From Capra hircus (lineage: Eukaryota > Chordata > Mammalia > Artiodactyla > Bovidae): a stretch of DNA of 64,000 nucleotides. The notes under the pieces are model-generated. The model saw only the letters and a list, made by a program, of their open reading frames with translations, did no database searches and was not told the DNA's origin. The position numbers and the translations under genes are program-made. The stretch spans positions 22,480,001 through 22,544,000 of the forward strand of contig NC_030836.1 in NCBI RefSeq assembly GCF_001704415.2. Direction: 5' to 3'. How positions within the stretch are numbered: position 1 is the first letter of the stretch; every line of letters starts with the position of its first letter. Positions 33,742 to 45,334 of the stretch are shown in pieces.

Positions 33742-34164
33742 AGGGAGAAATAAATTTATTGAGGGGCATTTGTACTTCATAAAATTATTGGGAAATTTGG
33801 AGTAAGAAACTCAAGTCTGATCTTTTAAGAAACATATTTGATGGAGAAGCTACTGTCACCTTCAAGTCAGTTTAGAAACACTCTCTGTATGATACTTTTC
33901 ATGTTAACCTGAGCTACAGTTTCCTTCTGTAGTTTACCTCTGAATAAAAGTCTGGGATAGGAGTGCCTTATTGGTAGAAACTAAGTCATATGCTTGTATC
34001 CTAGCTGTAAGATAACCTGGGAAATAAAGTCTTACTTTTCTTTAAACTTAACTTTGGAATATAAGGATATATAATATAGAAAAGTACTAAAATTTGGACA
34101 GGGTGTTCAAGTCTTTGGTAAGACAGATGTCTACTCCAAATACATGATTTTATTTCATGCTTTG
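33742..34164. other. No gene or recognised repeat
   Basis: Unrecognised AT-rich DNA. Confidence 0.45.
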
Positions 34165-34315
34165 AAGACCCTATTTTCATCTCCGTTTTCCTAAATGTAA
34201 AGAAATGGTGACTTTGAGAAATTAAATAGTACACTTGAGCGTACACAGCTAGAAACAGATGGGAAAGGATATGAACTCAAGTCTGTTCACAATGTGAACA
34301 CAATTCTTGGAGAAG
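34165..34315 (-). repeat. MIR SINE
   Basis: In reverse: ttttcatctccgttttccta, gtacacagctagaaacagat and gatatgaactcaagtctgtt follow MIR order. Confidence 0.75.
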
Positions 34316-35050
34316 AGCCTGAAAAACTCATTCTAGTCTTAGTTAAACGATAACATTTCTTTTAGGTTTTAATTTTTTTAAGCTAATTTCTTAGTCAAAG
34401 AAAGGAACTGAATGATGAAAGCTGGGGACATTTCTTACATTCCAGAAGCAAGAGACCCAACTCAAAAAACCTAGATATACACATTTTCAAGTCCAAATTG
34501 ATGCTAAATTAGAACCACTTCACTTCTCACTTTTAAAGATTGAACAGAACTTATTTCTGTATTGGAAGAAGTAATTTTTATTTCCTAGGTGCACAGTTGG
34601 ACTGACATAATTCACAATAGTGGAATATTATAATAAAAATTTACAATGTTATGTGACTAATCTTTCTGACTCCCCTCTCCCCTGCCCCAGTTTTAACTCC
34701 AATGTTGCAAAACTAACCTATGGTACTTTTTCTAGAAATTAGTGAGTCTTTGTCCAGACTTAGAGCAAGGATCCAATTACTTAAGACTCTGTTTTCCATT
34801 AATATTAGTGCTTGGTATCTGAAGAATATTCTGTTATCTACAGGGTATTTCTATTTTCTATATTGGTAAAACAAAAAACCTCAAAATCTTTAGTCAGAAA
34901 CTCTTCACATGATTGTTGGGTAAAATTTATGCATTAAACACTTCATGATTTTCTTTAAAAACAGCAACAAAAATTCTTACTCTCTGGCAGAGTTTGGGAT
35001 CAGTTAATTCTGGATTAGCTCAATAGTAAATAAAGTAGAATGCAGAAAAG
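34316..35050. other. No gene or recognised repeat
   Basis: No element I can name and no coding signal. Confidence 0.45.
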
Positions 35051-35051
35051 A

Positions 35052-35240
35052 CATTGGGGCTTCCCAGGGGGCACAGGAGACTTGAGCTCTATTCCAGGTC
35101 AGGACGATCCCTTGGAATAGGAAATGCAACCCGCTCAAGTATTCTTGCCTGGAAAATTTCACGGACAAAGTAACCTGGCAGGCTACAGCCCATGGAGTCA
35201 CAGAAAGTCAGACATGACTGGGCAGCTGAGTGTGAGCATG
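35052..35240 (+). mobile_element. Bov-tA SINE
   Basis: ggggcttcccagggggcaca head with an internal deletion, then caacccgctcaagtattctt and gtcacagaaagtcagacatg. Confidence 0.9.
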
Positions 35241-35606
35241 AGGAAAGACACTAGCTATTACTAAGGATAGAGCAGGTCTTTTAAATTAGGGATAATCTTT
35301 TCATTTTTCTCTGTTTTTATGCTTTGAACAGTATCCATAAAGAGAAAAAGAACTGGACTTCAGTCAGAAGATTTAATTGAGTTTGTAAGTATGGCACTTA
35401 TGTGCTTTTGAATAACTTGCTTAAAGTCTCCAGTTGTAGGCTTCCTCAAATGATATGTGTGAAAGATAAAACGAGTCTTACTGTGAAATTGGACCAAAAG
35501 TGACTGTGTTAGTGAAAGTAATTGTATGTCCTCCTGCAATTTTCTTCTCTGCATCTACGATTATTCTTGCTCTACTGGAGAGAGAGATAGAAATACTACT
35601 ACTACT

Positions 35607-35808
35607 TGTTGTTCAGTCGTGTCCAACACTTTTGTGACCCCCTGAACCGTAGCCCACCAGGCTCCTCTGTCCATGGGATTTCTCAGGCAAGAATACTGGA
35701 GTGGGTTGCCATCTCATCCTCCAGGGGATCTTCCCGACCCAGGGACTGAACCTGTGTCTTCTGCATTGTAGGTGGATTCTTTATCACTGAACCACCAGGG
35801 AAGCCCCC
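35607..35808 (-). mobile_element. Bov-tA SINE
   Basis: Reverse copy inserted in an ACT-repeat: actactact lies on both sides (35595-35606 and 35809-35818). Head gaaccaccagggaagccc at the right end. Confidence 0.92.
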
Positions 35809-35813
35809 ACTAC

Positions 35814-35905
35814 TACTATTAATAATAATAATAAGGAAGAGAAGGAGAGGGAGAAAGGAAGAAGGAGAAAAGGAAGAAAGGGAGTGAGTGAGGAAGGAAG
35901 GACTT
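35814..35905. repeat. (TAA)n followed by purine-rich GGAA tract
   Basis: Short TAA units to about 35833, then about 70 bp of almost pure A/G with GAAGG motifs. Confidence 0.85.
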
Positions 35906-36121
35906 ACCCTATATGGACCCTGACATACCACATTTCTCATCAGGTAGTATTCATCACTGGGATCCAACACCCTGGCCTATTTGCTGTTTAGAACACATTG
36001 AGCCTGGTCCCCTTCTCAAAGTGATGGACTTGATAGTCCATCTTCTGGGAAGGCTTTTTCTCTATAATATCTGGCTGACTTTTTAACCTAATTTAGATCT
36101 CTGTCCAAAGACTGTTTCTTG

Positions 36122-36440
36122 GAACTTCCCTGGTTGTCCAGTGGTTGAGAATCTGTCTTCTAATAAGGCAGATGTGGGTTCAATCCCTGGTCAGGGAACT
36201 GGGATCCCACATGCCACAGGGCAACTAAGCCCACGTGCTGCGGCTACAGAGCCTCAACTAGAGAGCCCACGTGGCTCAAACTGTAGAGCCCATGCACTCT
36301 GGAACGTGCGTGCTACAACTACTGGGGCCACATGCTCTGGAGCCCCATATCACAACCAGACAGAAGCCCTTGAGAGGCAACAAATATATCACATGCTGCA
36401 GCTAAGACCCAACAGAGCCAAAAATAAAATATAAATAAAC
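36122..36440 (+). mobile_element. CHR-type artiodactyl SINE
   Basis: Starts ggaacttccctggttgtcca (tRNA-like head), continues gttcaatccctggtcaggga and cccacatgccacagggcaac, and ends A-rich (ccaaaaataaaatataaata). Distinct from Bov-tA in lacking the BovB-like tail. The 97-codon frame inside is incidental. Confidence 0.85.
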
Positions 36441-36554
36441 ATTGCCTCTGCTTGGAGACTGTCCCTAATAATCCACATCTGTTTTATTTTGTACTCACAC
36501 ATTCTTCACCACTAGACATTTTATTATATATTTTTTATTCATGCTCTATTTCCC

Positions 36555-36690
36555 TCATTAGACCCTAAGCTCCACTAGGCAGGAGTTTTTAACATTTTGT
36601 TCATTATCATATCCCCCAGTAGCTCAAACAACACTTGATGTGTCATTGGTAGTTAATAAGCATTTATTGTTAAATAATTGGATTGAATTT
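36555..36690 (+). repeat. L2 LINE 3' end
   Basis: gaccctaagctccactaggc, atcatatcccccagtagctc and agcatttattgttaaataat match the L2 terminal region in order. Confidence 0.75.
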
Positions 36691-36875
36691 TTAAAATTAA
36701 TAGATTTAAAATTTCATTAGTTTTCAACTCGATATTAGTTAATGCTTGGTAAATTCTGGATCTGGGCCAGTGGTAATTATTTTACTCATCTCTTTACCAA
36801 ATTGATAATGAATAAATTTATTTGCTTAAATTATCTTATAAAAATGCCAATATGACTCCTTATATGGGGAAGTTG

Positions 36876-37488
36876 AAGTGAATTTGAACAGTTCTGTGAA
36901 GACCTACAAGACATTCTAGAACTAACACCCCAAACAGTCCTATTCATTGGAGGGGACTGGAATGCAAAAGTAGGAAGTCAAGAAACACCTGGAGTAACAG
37001 GCAAATTTGGCCTTGGAGTACAGAATGAAGCAAGGCAAAGGCTAATAGAGTTTTGCCAAGAGAACATACTGGTCATAGCAAACACCCTATTTCAACAACA
37101 CAAGAGAAGACTCTACACATGGACATCACCAGATGGCCAATACTGATATCAGATTGATTATACACTTTGCAGCCAGAGATGGTGTAGCTCTATGCAGTGA
37201 GCAAAAACAAGACCAGGAGCTGACTGTGGCTCAGATCATTAACTCCTTATTGCCAAATTCAGACTGAAATTGAAGAAAGTAGGAAAAACCACTAGACCAT
37301 TCAGGTATGACCTAAATCAAATCCCTTACCATTATACAGTGAAAGTGACAAATAGATTCAAGGGATTAAATATAATAGACAGAGTGCCTGATGAACTATG
37401 GATGGAGGTTCATGACATTGTACAGGAGACAGAATCAAGACCATCCCCAAGATAAAGAAACGCTTAAAAGCAAAATGGCTGTCTGCTA
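36876..37488 (+). pseudogene. BovB ORF relic, endonuclease part of outer copy
   Basis: Begins within the AP-like endonuclease (ttgaacagttctgtgaagac) and keeps the GDWNAKVG block near 36955-36980. A TGA stands in the following CSPDGQY..QIDY region near 37145, and the Ser-Asp-His block is present near 37235. The linker is open at 37270-37455. At 37488 the sequence is cut by a second BovB and resumes at 37951 inside the same linker. Confidence 0.93.
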
Positions 37489-37950
37489 TGGTTTTTCCTG
37501 TGGTCATGTATGGATGCGAGAGTTGGACTGTAAAGAAGGCTGAGCGCTGAAGAATTGATGCTTTTGAACTGTGGTGGTGGAGAAGACTCTTGAGAGTCCC
37601 TTGGCCTGCAAGGAGATCCAACCAGTCCATTCTGAAGATCAACCCTGGGATTTCTTTGGAAGGAATGATGCTAAAGCTGAAGCTCCAGTACTTTGGCCAC
37701 GTCATGCAAAGAGTTGACTCATTGGAAAAGACTCTGATGCTGGGAGGGATTGGGGGCAGGAGGACAATGGGACGACCGAGGATGAGATGGCTAGATGGCA
37801 TCACTGACTCAATGGATGTGAGTCTGAGTGAACTCCAGGAGATGGTGATGGACCGGGAGGCCTGGCGTGCTGCGATTCATGGGGTCGCAAAGAGTCGGAC
37901 ATGATTAAATGACTGAACTGAACTGAACTGAACTGAACTGAACTGAACTG
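37489..37950 (+). mobile_element. BovB 3' fragment nested in another BovB
   Basis: 462 bp of BovB 3' end, same orientation as its host: an open 104-codon C-terminal frame (37590-37904, QYFGHVMQRVDSLEKTLMLG block) and a tail of about eight actga pentamers (37912-37950). The host linker reads across from 37488 to 37951. Confidence 0.93.
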
Positions 37951-39837
37951 AAGAAGGCCTTACAAATAGCTGTGAAAAGAAGAGAAGCGAAAAGCAAACA
38001 AGAAAAGGAAAGATAAACCCATTTGAATGCAGAGTTCCAAAGAATGCTAGGAGAGATAAGAAAGCCTTCCTCAGTGACCAACACAAAGAAATAGAAGAAA
38101 ACAATAGAATGGGAAATACTAGAGATCTCTTCAAGAAAATTAGAGATACCAAGGGAACATGTCATGAAAACATGGGCACAATAAAGGCCAGAAATGGTAT
38201 GGATCTAACAGAAGCAGAAGATATTAAGAAGAGGTGGCAACAATACACAGAAGAATTATGCAAAAAATATCTTCACCACCCAGATAATCAGGAGTGTATG
38301 ATCACTCACCTAGAGCCAGACATCCTGAAATGTGAGGTCAAGTGGGCCTTAGGAAGCGTTACTATGAACAAAGCTAGTGGAGATGATGGAATTCCAGTTG
38401 AGCTATTTCAAATCCTTGATGATGCTGTGAAAGTGCTTTACTCAATATGCTAGCAAATTTGAAAAACTCAGCAGTGGCCACAGGATTGGAAAAGATCAGT
38501 TTTCATTCCAATCCCAAAGAAAGGCAATGCCAAAGAATGCTCAAACTACCGCACAATTGCACTCATCTCACACGCTGGTAAAGTAATGCTCAAAATTCTC
38601 CAAGCCAAGTTTCAGCAATACATGAACCATGAACTTTCAGATGTTCAAGCTGGATTTAGAAAAGGCAGAGGAACCAGAGATCAAATTGCCAACATCCGTT
38701 GAGTCATCGAAAAAGCAAGAAAGTTGCAGAAAAACACCCATTTCTGCGTTATTGACTATGTGAAAGCCTTTGACTGTGTGGATCACAATAAACTGTGGAA
38801 AATTCTAAAAGAGATGGGAATACCAGACCACCTGAACTGCCTCTTGAGAAATCTGTATGCAAGTCAGGAAGGGACAGCTAGAACTGGACATGGAACAACA
38901 GGCTTGTTCCAAATAGGAAAAGGAGTATGTCAAGGCTGTGTATTGTCACCCTGCTTATTTAACTTCTACGCAGAGCACATCATGAGAAATGCTGGACTGG
39001 AAGAAACACAAGCTGGAATCAAGATTGCCAGGAAAAATATCAATAACCTCAGATATGCAGATGACACCACCCTTATGGCAGAAAGTAAAGAAGAACTAAA
39101 GAGCCTCTTGATGAAGGAGAGAGTGAAAATTTTGGCTTAAAGCTCAACATTCAGAAAACTAAGATCATGGCATCTGTGCCATCACTTCATGGGAAATAGA
39201 TGAGGAAACAGTGGAAACAGTGGAAACAGTGGATGACTTTATTTTGGAGGCCTCTGAAATCACTGCACATGGTGACTGCAGCCATGAAATTAAAAGACAC
39301 TTACTTCTTGGATTAAAAGTTATGACCAATGTAGACAGCATATTAAAAAGCATAGGCATTACTTTGCCAACAAAGGTCCGTGTAGTAAGGCTATTTTTTT
39401 TTCCAGGAGTCAGGTATGGATGTGAGAGTTGGTCTGTAAAGATAGCTGAGCGCCAAATAGTTGATGCTTTTGAACTGTGGGTTTGGAGAAGACTCTTGAG
39501 AGTCCCTTGGACAGCAAGGGGATCCAACCAGTCCATCCTGAAGGAAATCAGTCCTGAATATTCATTGGAAGGACTGAGGCTGAAGCTGCAACTCCAATAC
39601 TTTGGCCACCTGATGGGGAGAACTGACTCATTTGAAAAGACCCTATTGCTGGGAAAGGTTGAAGGCGGGAGGAGAAGGGAACGACAGAGGATGAGATGGT
39701 TGGATGCATCACCAACTCAGTGGACATGAATATGAGCAGACTCTGGGAGTGGTGATGGACAGGGAAGCCTGGCGTGTTGCAAGTCATGGGGTCACAAAGA
39801 ATCGAACATGAATGAGTAACTGAACTACACTGAACTG
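37951..39837 (+). mobile_element. BovB LINE, linker, RT and 3' end of outer copy
   Basis: Continues the copy begun at 36876; together about 2.5 kb, one of the longest BovBs in the window. The linker is open 38109-38453, the RT fingers follow, and the frame 38724-39140 holds IDYVKAFDCVDHNKLW and NLRYADDTTLMAESK, so RT catalytic Asp residues are all present. The frame is lost just after 39110. The C-terminal frame 39211-39729 (172 codons) is separate. Several isolated stops in otherwise well-kept blocks point to passive decay. Confidence 0.94.
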
Positions 39838-39911
39838 TTACCTACGAGTAACTAGCTTATGTATTAAAATAGCTGACCTTAATTTGCTTCTTTCCTAGAG
39901 AGTGAAAGCAC

Positions 39912-41030
39912 TCTTTGCTGTTGTTCTTCAGTCTCCCAGTTGTGTGACTCTGCGGCCCTATGGACTGTAGCACACCAGGCCTGCCTGTCCCTCACCATCA
40001 CCTGAAATTTGCCCAAGTTCATGTCCATTGCATCAGGGATGCCATCCAGCCATCTCATCCTCTGACACACTCTTCTCCTTCTGCCCTCAATCTTTCCTAG
40101 CATCAAGGACTTTTCCAATGAGTTGGCTATTCTCATCAGGTGACCAAAACACTGGAACTTCAGCTTCAGCATCAGTCCTTCCAATGAGCATTCAGGGTTG
40201 ATTTCCTGTAAGACTGACTGGCTTAATCTCCTTGCTGTCCAAGTAACTCTCAGGAGTCTTCTCCAGCACCATACTTTGAAGGCATCAATCCTTTGGTGCT
40301 CTGCCACCTTTACGGTCCAGCTCTCATGACCATAGGCAACCACTGGGAAGACCATAGCCTTGACTATAAGGACCTTTGTCAGCAGAATAATGTCTCTGCT
40401 TTTCAACACAGTATCTAGGTTTGTCATAGCATTCCTGCCAAGAAGCAATCATCTTCTGATTTCATGGCTGCAGTCACCATCCTCAGTGATTTTAGAGCTC
40501 AAGAAGAGGAACTCTGTCACTATTTCCACCTTGTCCCCTTTCATTTCCAATGAACTAATGGGGTTGAATGCCATGATCGTATTTTTTTTTTTAATATTTA
40601 GTTTTTGGTTTTTTTAAAGCCAGCTCTTTCACTCTCTTCCTTCACCCTCCTCAATAGGTTCTTTAATAACTCTTTGTTTTCTTCCATTAGAGTGGTATCA
40701 CCCACGTATCAGAAGTTGTTGCTGTTTCTACTGCCTGTCTTGATTCCAACTTGTAAATCATCCAGCCTGGCATTTCTCATGATGTGCTCAGTGTATAGGT
40801 TAAATAAACAGGATGACAACAGACAGCCCTGTCATACTCCTTTCTCAATCTTGAACCAATCAGTTGTTCCATACAGGATTCTATCTGTTGCTTCTTGACC
40901 CAAACATAGGTTTCTCAGGAGACAGGTAAGATAGTCTGGTATTCCCATCTCTCAGAGTTTTCCACAGTTTGTTATGATCCATGCAGTCAGACTTTAGCAC
41001 AGTTGATGAAATAGAGGTAGATGTCATTCT
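39912..41030 (-). mobile_element. BovB LINE (older), sense part of a 5'-inverted copy
   Basis: Reverse BovB with more changes than its neighbours. The frame 39879-40448 covers the RT C-terminal region; RT palm sequence near 40700 is decayed. It reaches the RT fingers near 41030 and then flips. TSD gtgaaagcac at 39902-39911 and gtgaaaagcac at 41126-41136 (one extra A). Confidence 0.88.
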
Positions 41031-41125
41031 CTGGATCATAGAGAAAACAAGAGGATTCTAGAAAAACATCCATCTCTGTTTTATCAACTCTGCTAAACTG
41101 TGGATCATCACATAACAAATAAACT
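41031..41125 (+). mobile_element. BovB, inverted 5' part of the copy at 39912
   Basis: ggatcatagagaaaacaaga … ttctagaaaaacatccatct … aaactgtgaaaa is + strand RT sequence overlapping, in reverse, the last 65 bp or so of the preceding segment. The two can pair as a hairpin. Confidence 0.82.
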
Positions 41126-41136
41126 GTGAAAAGCAC

Positions 41137-41994
41137 ATAGGGAACTTAGGTGCTACCCATTCCCAGGTTGTACCACATAAAAATTGAATCAGAATATTTG
41201 AGGGTGATAGCCACATATCAGTACTTTTGAAATCTCAAGTCAGTCGTAATGTACAGCAAGCATCACTTTCTTAATCGAAATGCATGGAAGTTTCTAACAC
41301 CAGGGAAAAGTTAGTGATCTATGTCTCTGTTTTCTCCTAGAAAGGTCCATACTTCAATATGTTCATGGTTCTCAGAAAGGAGCTAGTCCTCCTCTTCTCC
41401 TTGGAAAGTACAGCATACACTTAACGTATACTTTATATATAACTTAAATGAAACCTTAAGGGCATACTTTGTAGGCTACTGTCTTCTTTGGACCTCAGTT
41501 CCCACTGGCCCCTCTGAAAGGAATGTCCTTCTTACAGTCCCTACCTGTTGATAGCCATCTTTTAAAGCCTTGTACAAATGGTACCTCTTACTTGATATTT
41601 CTTTCCCTACTGGCATTGATCTTACCGTAGTCAGTTTACTCATTAATCCTTCTCTTGTTCCTCATTTATCACAGTCTAGTATCCATCACCAGTTGGGATA
41701 AGTCATCTTGCTTGGGCTGTAATTTAATCATCTGTAAATAAGAGGATTGTAGCCTGAGCTTGCAAGGCTCTCAGCTCTCTTCTGCCTCAGAATTACTATG
41801 AGTTTCCTGTATCCTGCATATTTTCCCAGAAACAAACAAACAAACAATTTTTATCACTGCCATGTATCTTAAGTGTCACAACACACTAGTTTTAACCTAC
41901 TAATTGCTTTTTGGTTTCTGAGCTGTCAGAACACTTCCACATATACATTTTTTTTTTTCATGAAAAATAGCGATCATTAACTGTGATGATATTT
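41137..41994. other. No gene; possible MIR
   Basis: 41700-41810 has a MIR-like look (taatcatctgtaaataagag, gctctcagctctcttctgcc), weak. Otherwise unrecognised. Confidence 0.4.
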
Positions 41995-42145
41995 AATATA
42001 GATGTATATATATGTGTGCATATATACACCTATAACATAATATATATACATATATATCAGGTATATACACATCATGTATATATAGCATATATATACCTAC
42101 ATATATTAAATATATATTATATATGATATATATACATGTTTTATA
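41995..42145. repeat. TA-rich compound microsatellite
   Basis: About 150 bp of mixed TATATG/TATACA/TATA units, many of them self-complementary. Confidence 0.9.
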
Positions 42146-42202
42146 TGCCAATTGGCAATTTGTATGACATTTTTACATGTGTTTTTCCACTTTACTCATC
42201 TT

Positions 42203-42397
42203 GAAAGTGAAGTCGCTCAGTCGTGTCTGACTCTTTGTGACCCCATGGACTGTAGCCTACCAGGCTCCTCCGTCCATGGGATTTTCCAGGCAAGAGTGCT
42301 GGAGTGGATTGCCATTTCCTTCTCCAGGAGATCTTTCCAACCCAGGAATTGAACCCGGGTCTCCTGCATTGCAGGCAGACTCTTTACCGTCTGAGCC
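42203..42397 (-). mobile_element. Bov-tA SINE
   Basis: Near-consensus reverse copy: gaagtcgctcagtcgtgtct, then gaattgaacccgggtctcct (B box in reverse) and the head. Perfect TSD actcatctt at 42194-42202 and 42398-42406. Confidence 0.95.
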
Positions 42398-42419
42398 ACT
42401 CATCTTAACAATGTACAAA

Positions 42420-42575
42420 GTAGGCAGCAAGTAAGTGTGATGCTATCTTTCAGATAAACAAAGACTCAAAAAGGTCAAGTGATTTGCCCAAGCCTTCATA
42501 TAAGCTTCATGACAAGGTTCTGTCTAAAATAGATGTCTTCTCCTCCCTTAGTTCAGGGTTCTTTTTATTCCATCA
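42420..42575 (-). repeat. MIR SINE
   Basis: acaaagactcaaaaaggtca, gtgatttgcccaagccttca and gacaaggttctgtctaaaat are MIR in reverse. Confidence 0.7.
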
Positions 42576-43029
42576 AAGGTATGTCTGTATTTATAATATT
42601 ACAAGAGAATAAATAAGACCTCCTCATGCTGTGGTGTTCAATGTACTACTGTTTTCCTCAAAATTGGGAACCTAAGACCCCCCAGATGTCAAGGTTTTGG
42701 AGCTCTGTTTATGTGTAACTAGCTAACAGAAGCTAAAAACATATGGTATTTGTGTAGCCTCCATTTATTGATAAATATATAAGCCAGGGGAAAATTTCTA
42801 TCCCAAATCAAGCATATCTGACATTAACTATTCTTCTCTGACAAAATTCTTGTCATCCCACATCAGAAATCCAAAATTCTTGTCATCGGACAATAACCTC
42901 TCAGGAGGACACTTTGTTTTCAATTTAACAGTGATGTAGATGCTTCTTAAAAGGAGAATGGCTAGTTACTGCTAAGTGGAGTATGTAGAAGTGTAATAGA
43001 TGACCCTTTGAACAATTTCTATTATCCTG
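42576..43029. other. No gene or recognised repeat
   Basis: Contains the short direct repeat ccaaaattcttgtcatc-type word (about 42843 and 42871). Nothing else. Confidence 0.4.
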
Positions 43030-43041
43030 ATGCTGGATTTT

Positions 43042-43315
43042 CAGTTCAGTTCAGTTCAGTTACTCAGTCATGTCCGACTCTTTGCAACCCCATGGGCTGA
43101 AGCACGCCAGGCCTCCCTGTCCATCACCAACTCCCAGAGTCTGCTCAAACTCATGTCCATTGAGTCCATTTTGCCCTCTAATCATCTCATCCTCTGTCCT
43201 CCCTTTCTCCTCCTGCCTTCAATCTTTCCCAGCATCAGGGCCTTTTCAAATGAGACAGTTCTTCGCATCAGGTGGCCAAAGTATTGGAGTTTCAGCTTCA
43301 GCATCAGTCCTTCCA
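43042..43315 (-). mobile_element. BovB LINE 3' end
   Basis: 274 bp in reverse, tail first. Perfect 12-bp TSD atgctggatttt at 43030-43041 and 43316-43327. Confidence 0.95.
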
Positions 43316-43359
43316 ATGCTGGATTTTAGCCTATATAAAGTAATTTCATATCTATTATC

Positions 43360-43455
43360 CTCATTCAGTAAAAGAGGAAACAGGCCTCAGGTTAAATGCA
43401 CAGTCATGAGATCAGAAATGGTGGAGCCAGGACAATTACCCCTGTTTTCTGATAG
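43360..43455 (-). repeat. Possible MIR SINE
   Basis: cagtaaaagaggaaacaggc, then gcacagtcatgagatcagaa and atggtggagccaggacaatt, MIR-like in reverse. Confidence 0.55.
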
Positions 43456-43832
43456 CTAAAATAATTGAGAAGAGAATGATGAATTGCCCATCCCACTTCA
43501 TTCCAGTGATGAAGGGGAATTTCTTCTCTGACTTTGCTCTCTCCTGGGCTTAGAATGACGTCTTGCCAAGTAAAGACTTGCGGTATTCTATATTCAAATG
43601 CAATCAGAAAAATTTGCCTAAATCAAAAAACTTCAGGCTCAGTTAGTGCTTTTGCCTAATCTTAGCTGCCATTTTTGTACCTTTCTTATTTTTCTTTTTA
43701 ACCCTTTACTCGGACAACCACTGAGTGCTTTAATGTTGATTGTTAAATATAGAAGAGGAGGAGGAAGGTAGACATGAGTATAAAAGGGTGCATAAGGGAA
43801 CCTCACAGTGAGGGAACGTTTCTACATCTTTT
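43456..43832. other. No recognised feature
   Basis: Nothing recognised. Confidence 0.4.
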
Positions 43833-43985
43833 AAAAAAATTAATTAATTTTTTATTTTATTTTATTGAAGGATAATTGCTTTACAGAATATTGTTGTTTT
43901 CTGTCAAACTTCAACATGAATCAGCCATTGGTATACATAAACCCCCTCCCTTTTGAACTTCCCATCTCCCTCCCCATCCCATCTT
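43833..43985 (-). mobile_element. L1-BT-like 3' tail
   Basis: taattaattttttattttat, then ctttacagaatattgttgtt and cttcaacatgaatcagccat: artiodactyl L1 3' UTR in reverse. Confidence 0.8.
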
Positions 43986-44361
43986 GATTGTGGTGATAGT
44001 TACATGAATATAAGATCCATGATTATACCAGTGTTCTCCTTCTGGTTTGAAACTGAACTGTATTATACAAGATGGTACCAAAGGGGAGACTGAATGAAGA
44101 GTACATCACAACTTCCTGTGAATCTGGAGTTATTTAAAAATTTAAGACTTAACATATAAGACGAATAAGAATGTATACTATAAATGATGATAATAATAAT
44201 AGTTAGATTATTTCATAGGAATGACATTTTGGCAGTGAAAATTTCAGAGAGTTAAGCCATGAGTATCTTGGAATGTCTTCCTGTCATTTGGAGAGTGGAG
44301 TTGATATGTTGGGGTGGGATTCTCTCCTTAAAGCTGACCCTGAGTGTTTTTTGGCTCTACT
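43986..44361. other. No recognised feature
   Basis: Some further L1 tail may extend to about 44070; the rest is unrecognised. Confidence 0.4.
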
Positions 44362-44540
44362 GGATAGTATCAAGCTGCCAAAATAAATTATCTGGGCTCA
44401 AATCCAAGCTCTGCTTATTACTATATAGGCAGTGTCAGGGAATTTGCTCCTCCGCACCTCAATTTCCCCCTCCATAAAATAGGATTATAAATGTATCTTT
44501 TCTATAGAGTTATTATATGGCATACATAAGTAATCACAAT
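44362..44540 (+). repeat. MIR SINE
   Basis: ctgggctcaaatccaagctc, cctcaatttccccctccata and aaaataggattataaatgta follow MIR order. Confidence 0.75.
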
Positions 44541-44953
44541 ATATAAGTGCATCAAATCAGCACATGGTACGTCTTAAATATATCAATTATATGTCAATGA
44601 AAAATAAGTTATATGTAAAGCACTTGAAATAATTATATGTAATATACATATTATATTTCAATGAAAGTTAACTTTGATTATCATTGTTTTAGTTGTATTT
44701 CCCCTGAGTAGAATGAACATTGTAGTATTTTTGTGTTCGATAGAAGAGTTAGGGAATTATTCTGAGTGTTAAAGGAGCTTTCCTCAATTTCACTGAGACA
44801 ACAAATACTTGGACCTATATTGTCCTCCTAAGGTGATGTGAAGCTAAGGCTGAGCACACAAAAGGATCTAAGAGGTACAGAGTGGAGCTGGATCAGCCTC
44901 TCCTGTAATCTTCTAGATTCATTTTATTTTATCCTTTTCCTATATTAAATCAT
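44541..44953. other. No gene; AT-rich
   Basis: The motif ttatatgt/attatatgt recurs at about 44587, 44608 and 44633. No element. Confidence 0.4.
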
Positions 44954-44964
44954 AAGTCCCTTTT

Positions 44965-45324
44965 CAGTTCAGTTCAGCTCAGTTCAGTCTCTCAGTTGTG
45001 TCCGACTCATTGCAACCCCATGAATCGCAATGCCAGGCCTCCCTGTCCATCACCAACTCCCGGAGTTCACTCAAACTCATGTCCTTCAAGGCGGTGATGC
45101 CATCCAAACATCTCATCCTCTATCATCCCCTTCTCCTCCTGTCCCCAATCCCTCCCAGCATCAGGGTCTTTTCCAATGAGTCAACTCTTCGCATGAGTGG
45201 CCCTTAAAGTATTGGAGTTTCAGCTTTAGCATCAGTCCCTCCAATGAACACCCAGGACTGATCTCCTTTAGGATGGACTGGTTGGATCTCCTTACAGTCC
45301 AAGGGGCTCTCAAGAGTCTTCTCC
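44965..45324 (-). mobile_element. BovB 3' end, first of two at one target
   Basis: 360 bp of BovB 3' end in reverse, ending at the RT C-terminal region. Flanked by aagtccctttt (44954-44964) and agtccctttt (45325-45334). The second flank is also the left TSD of the next BovB. Confidence 0.93.
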
Positions 45325-45334
45325 AGTCCCTTTT

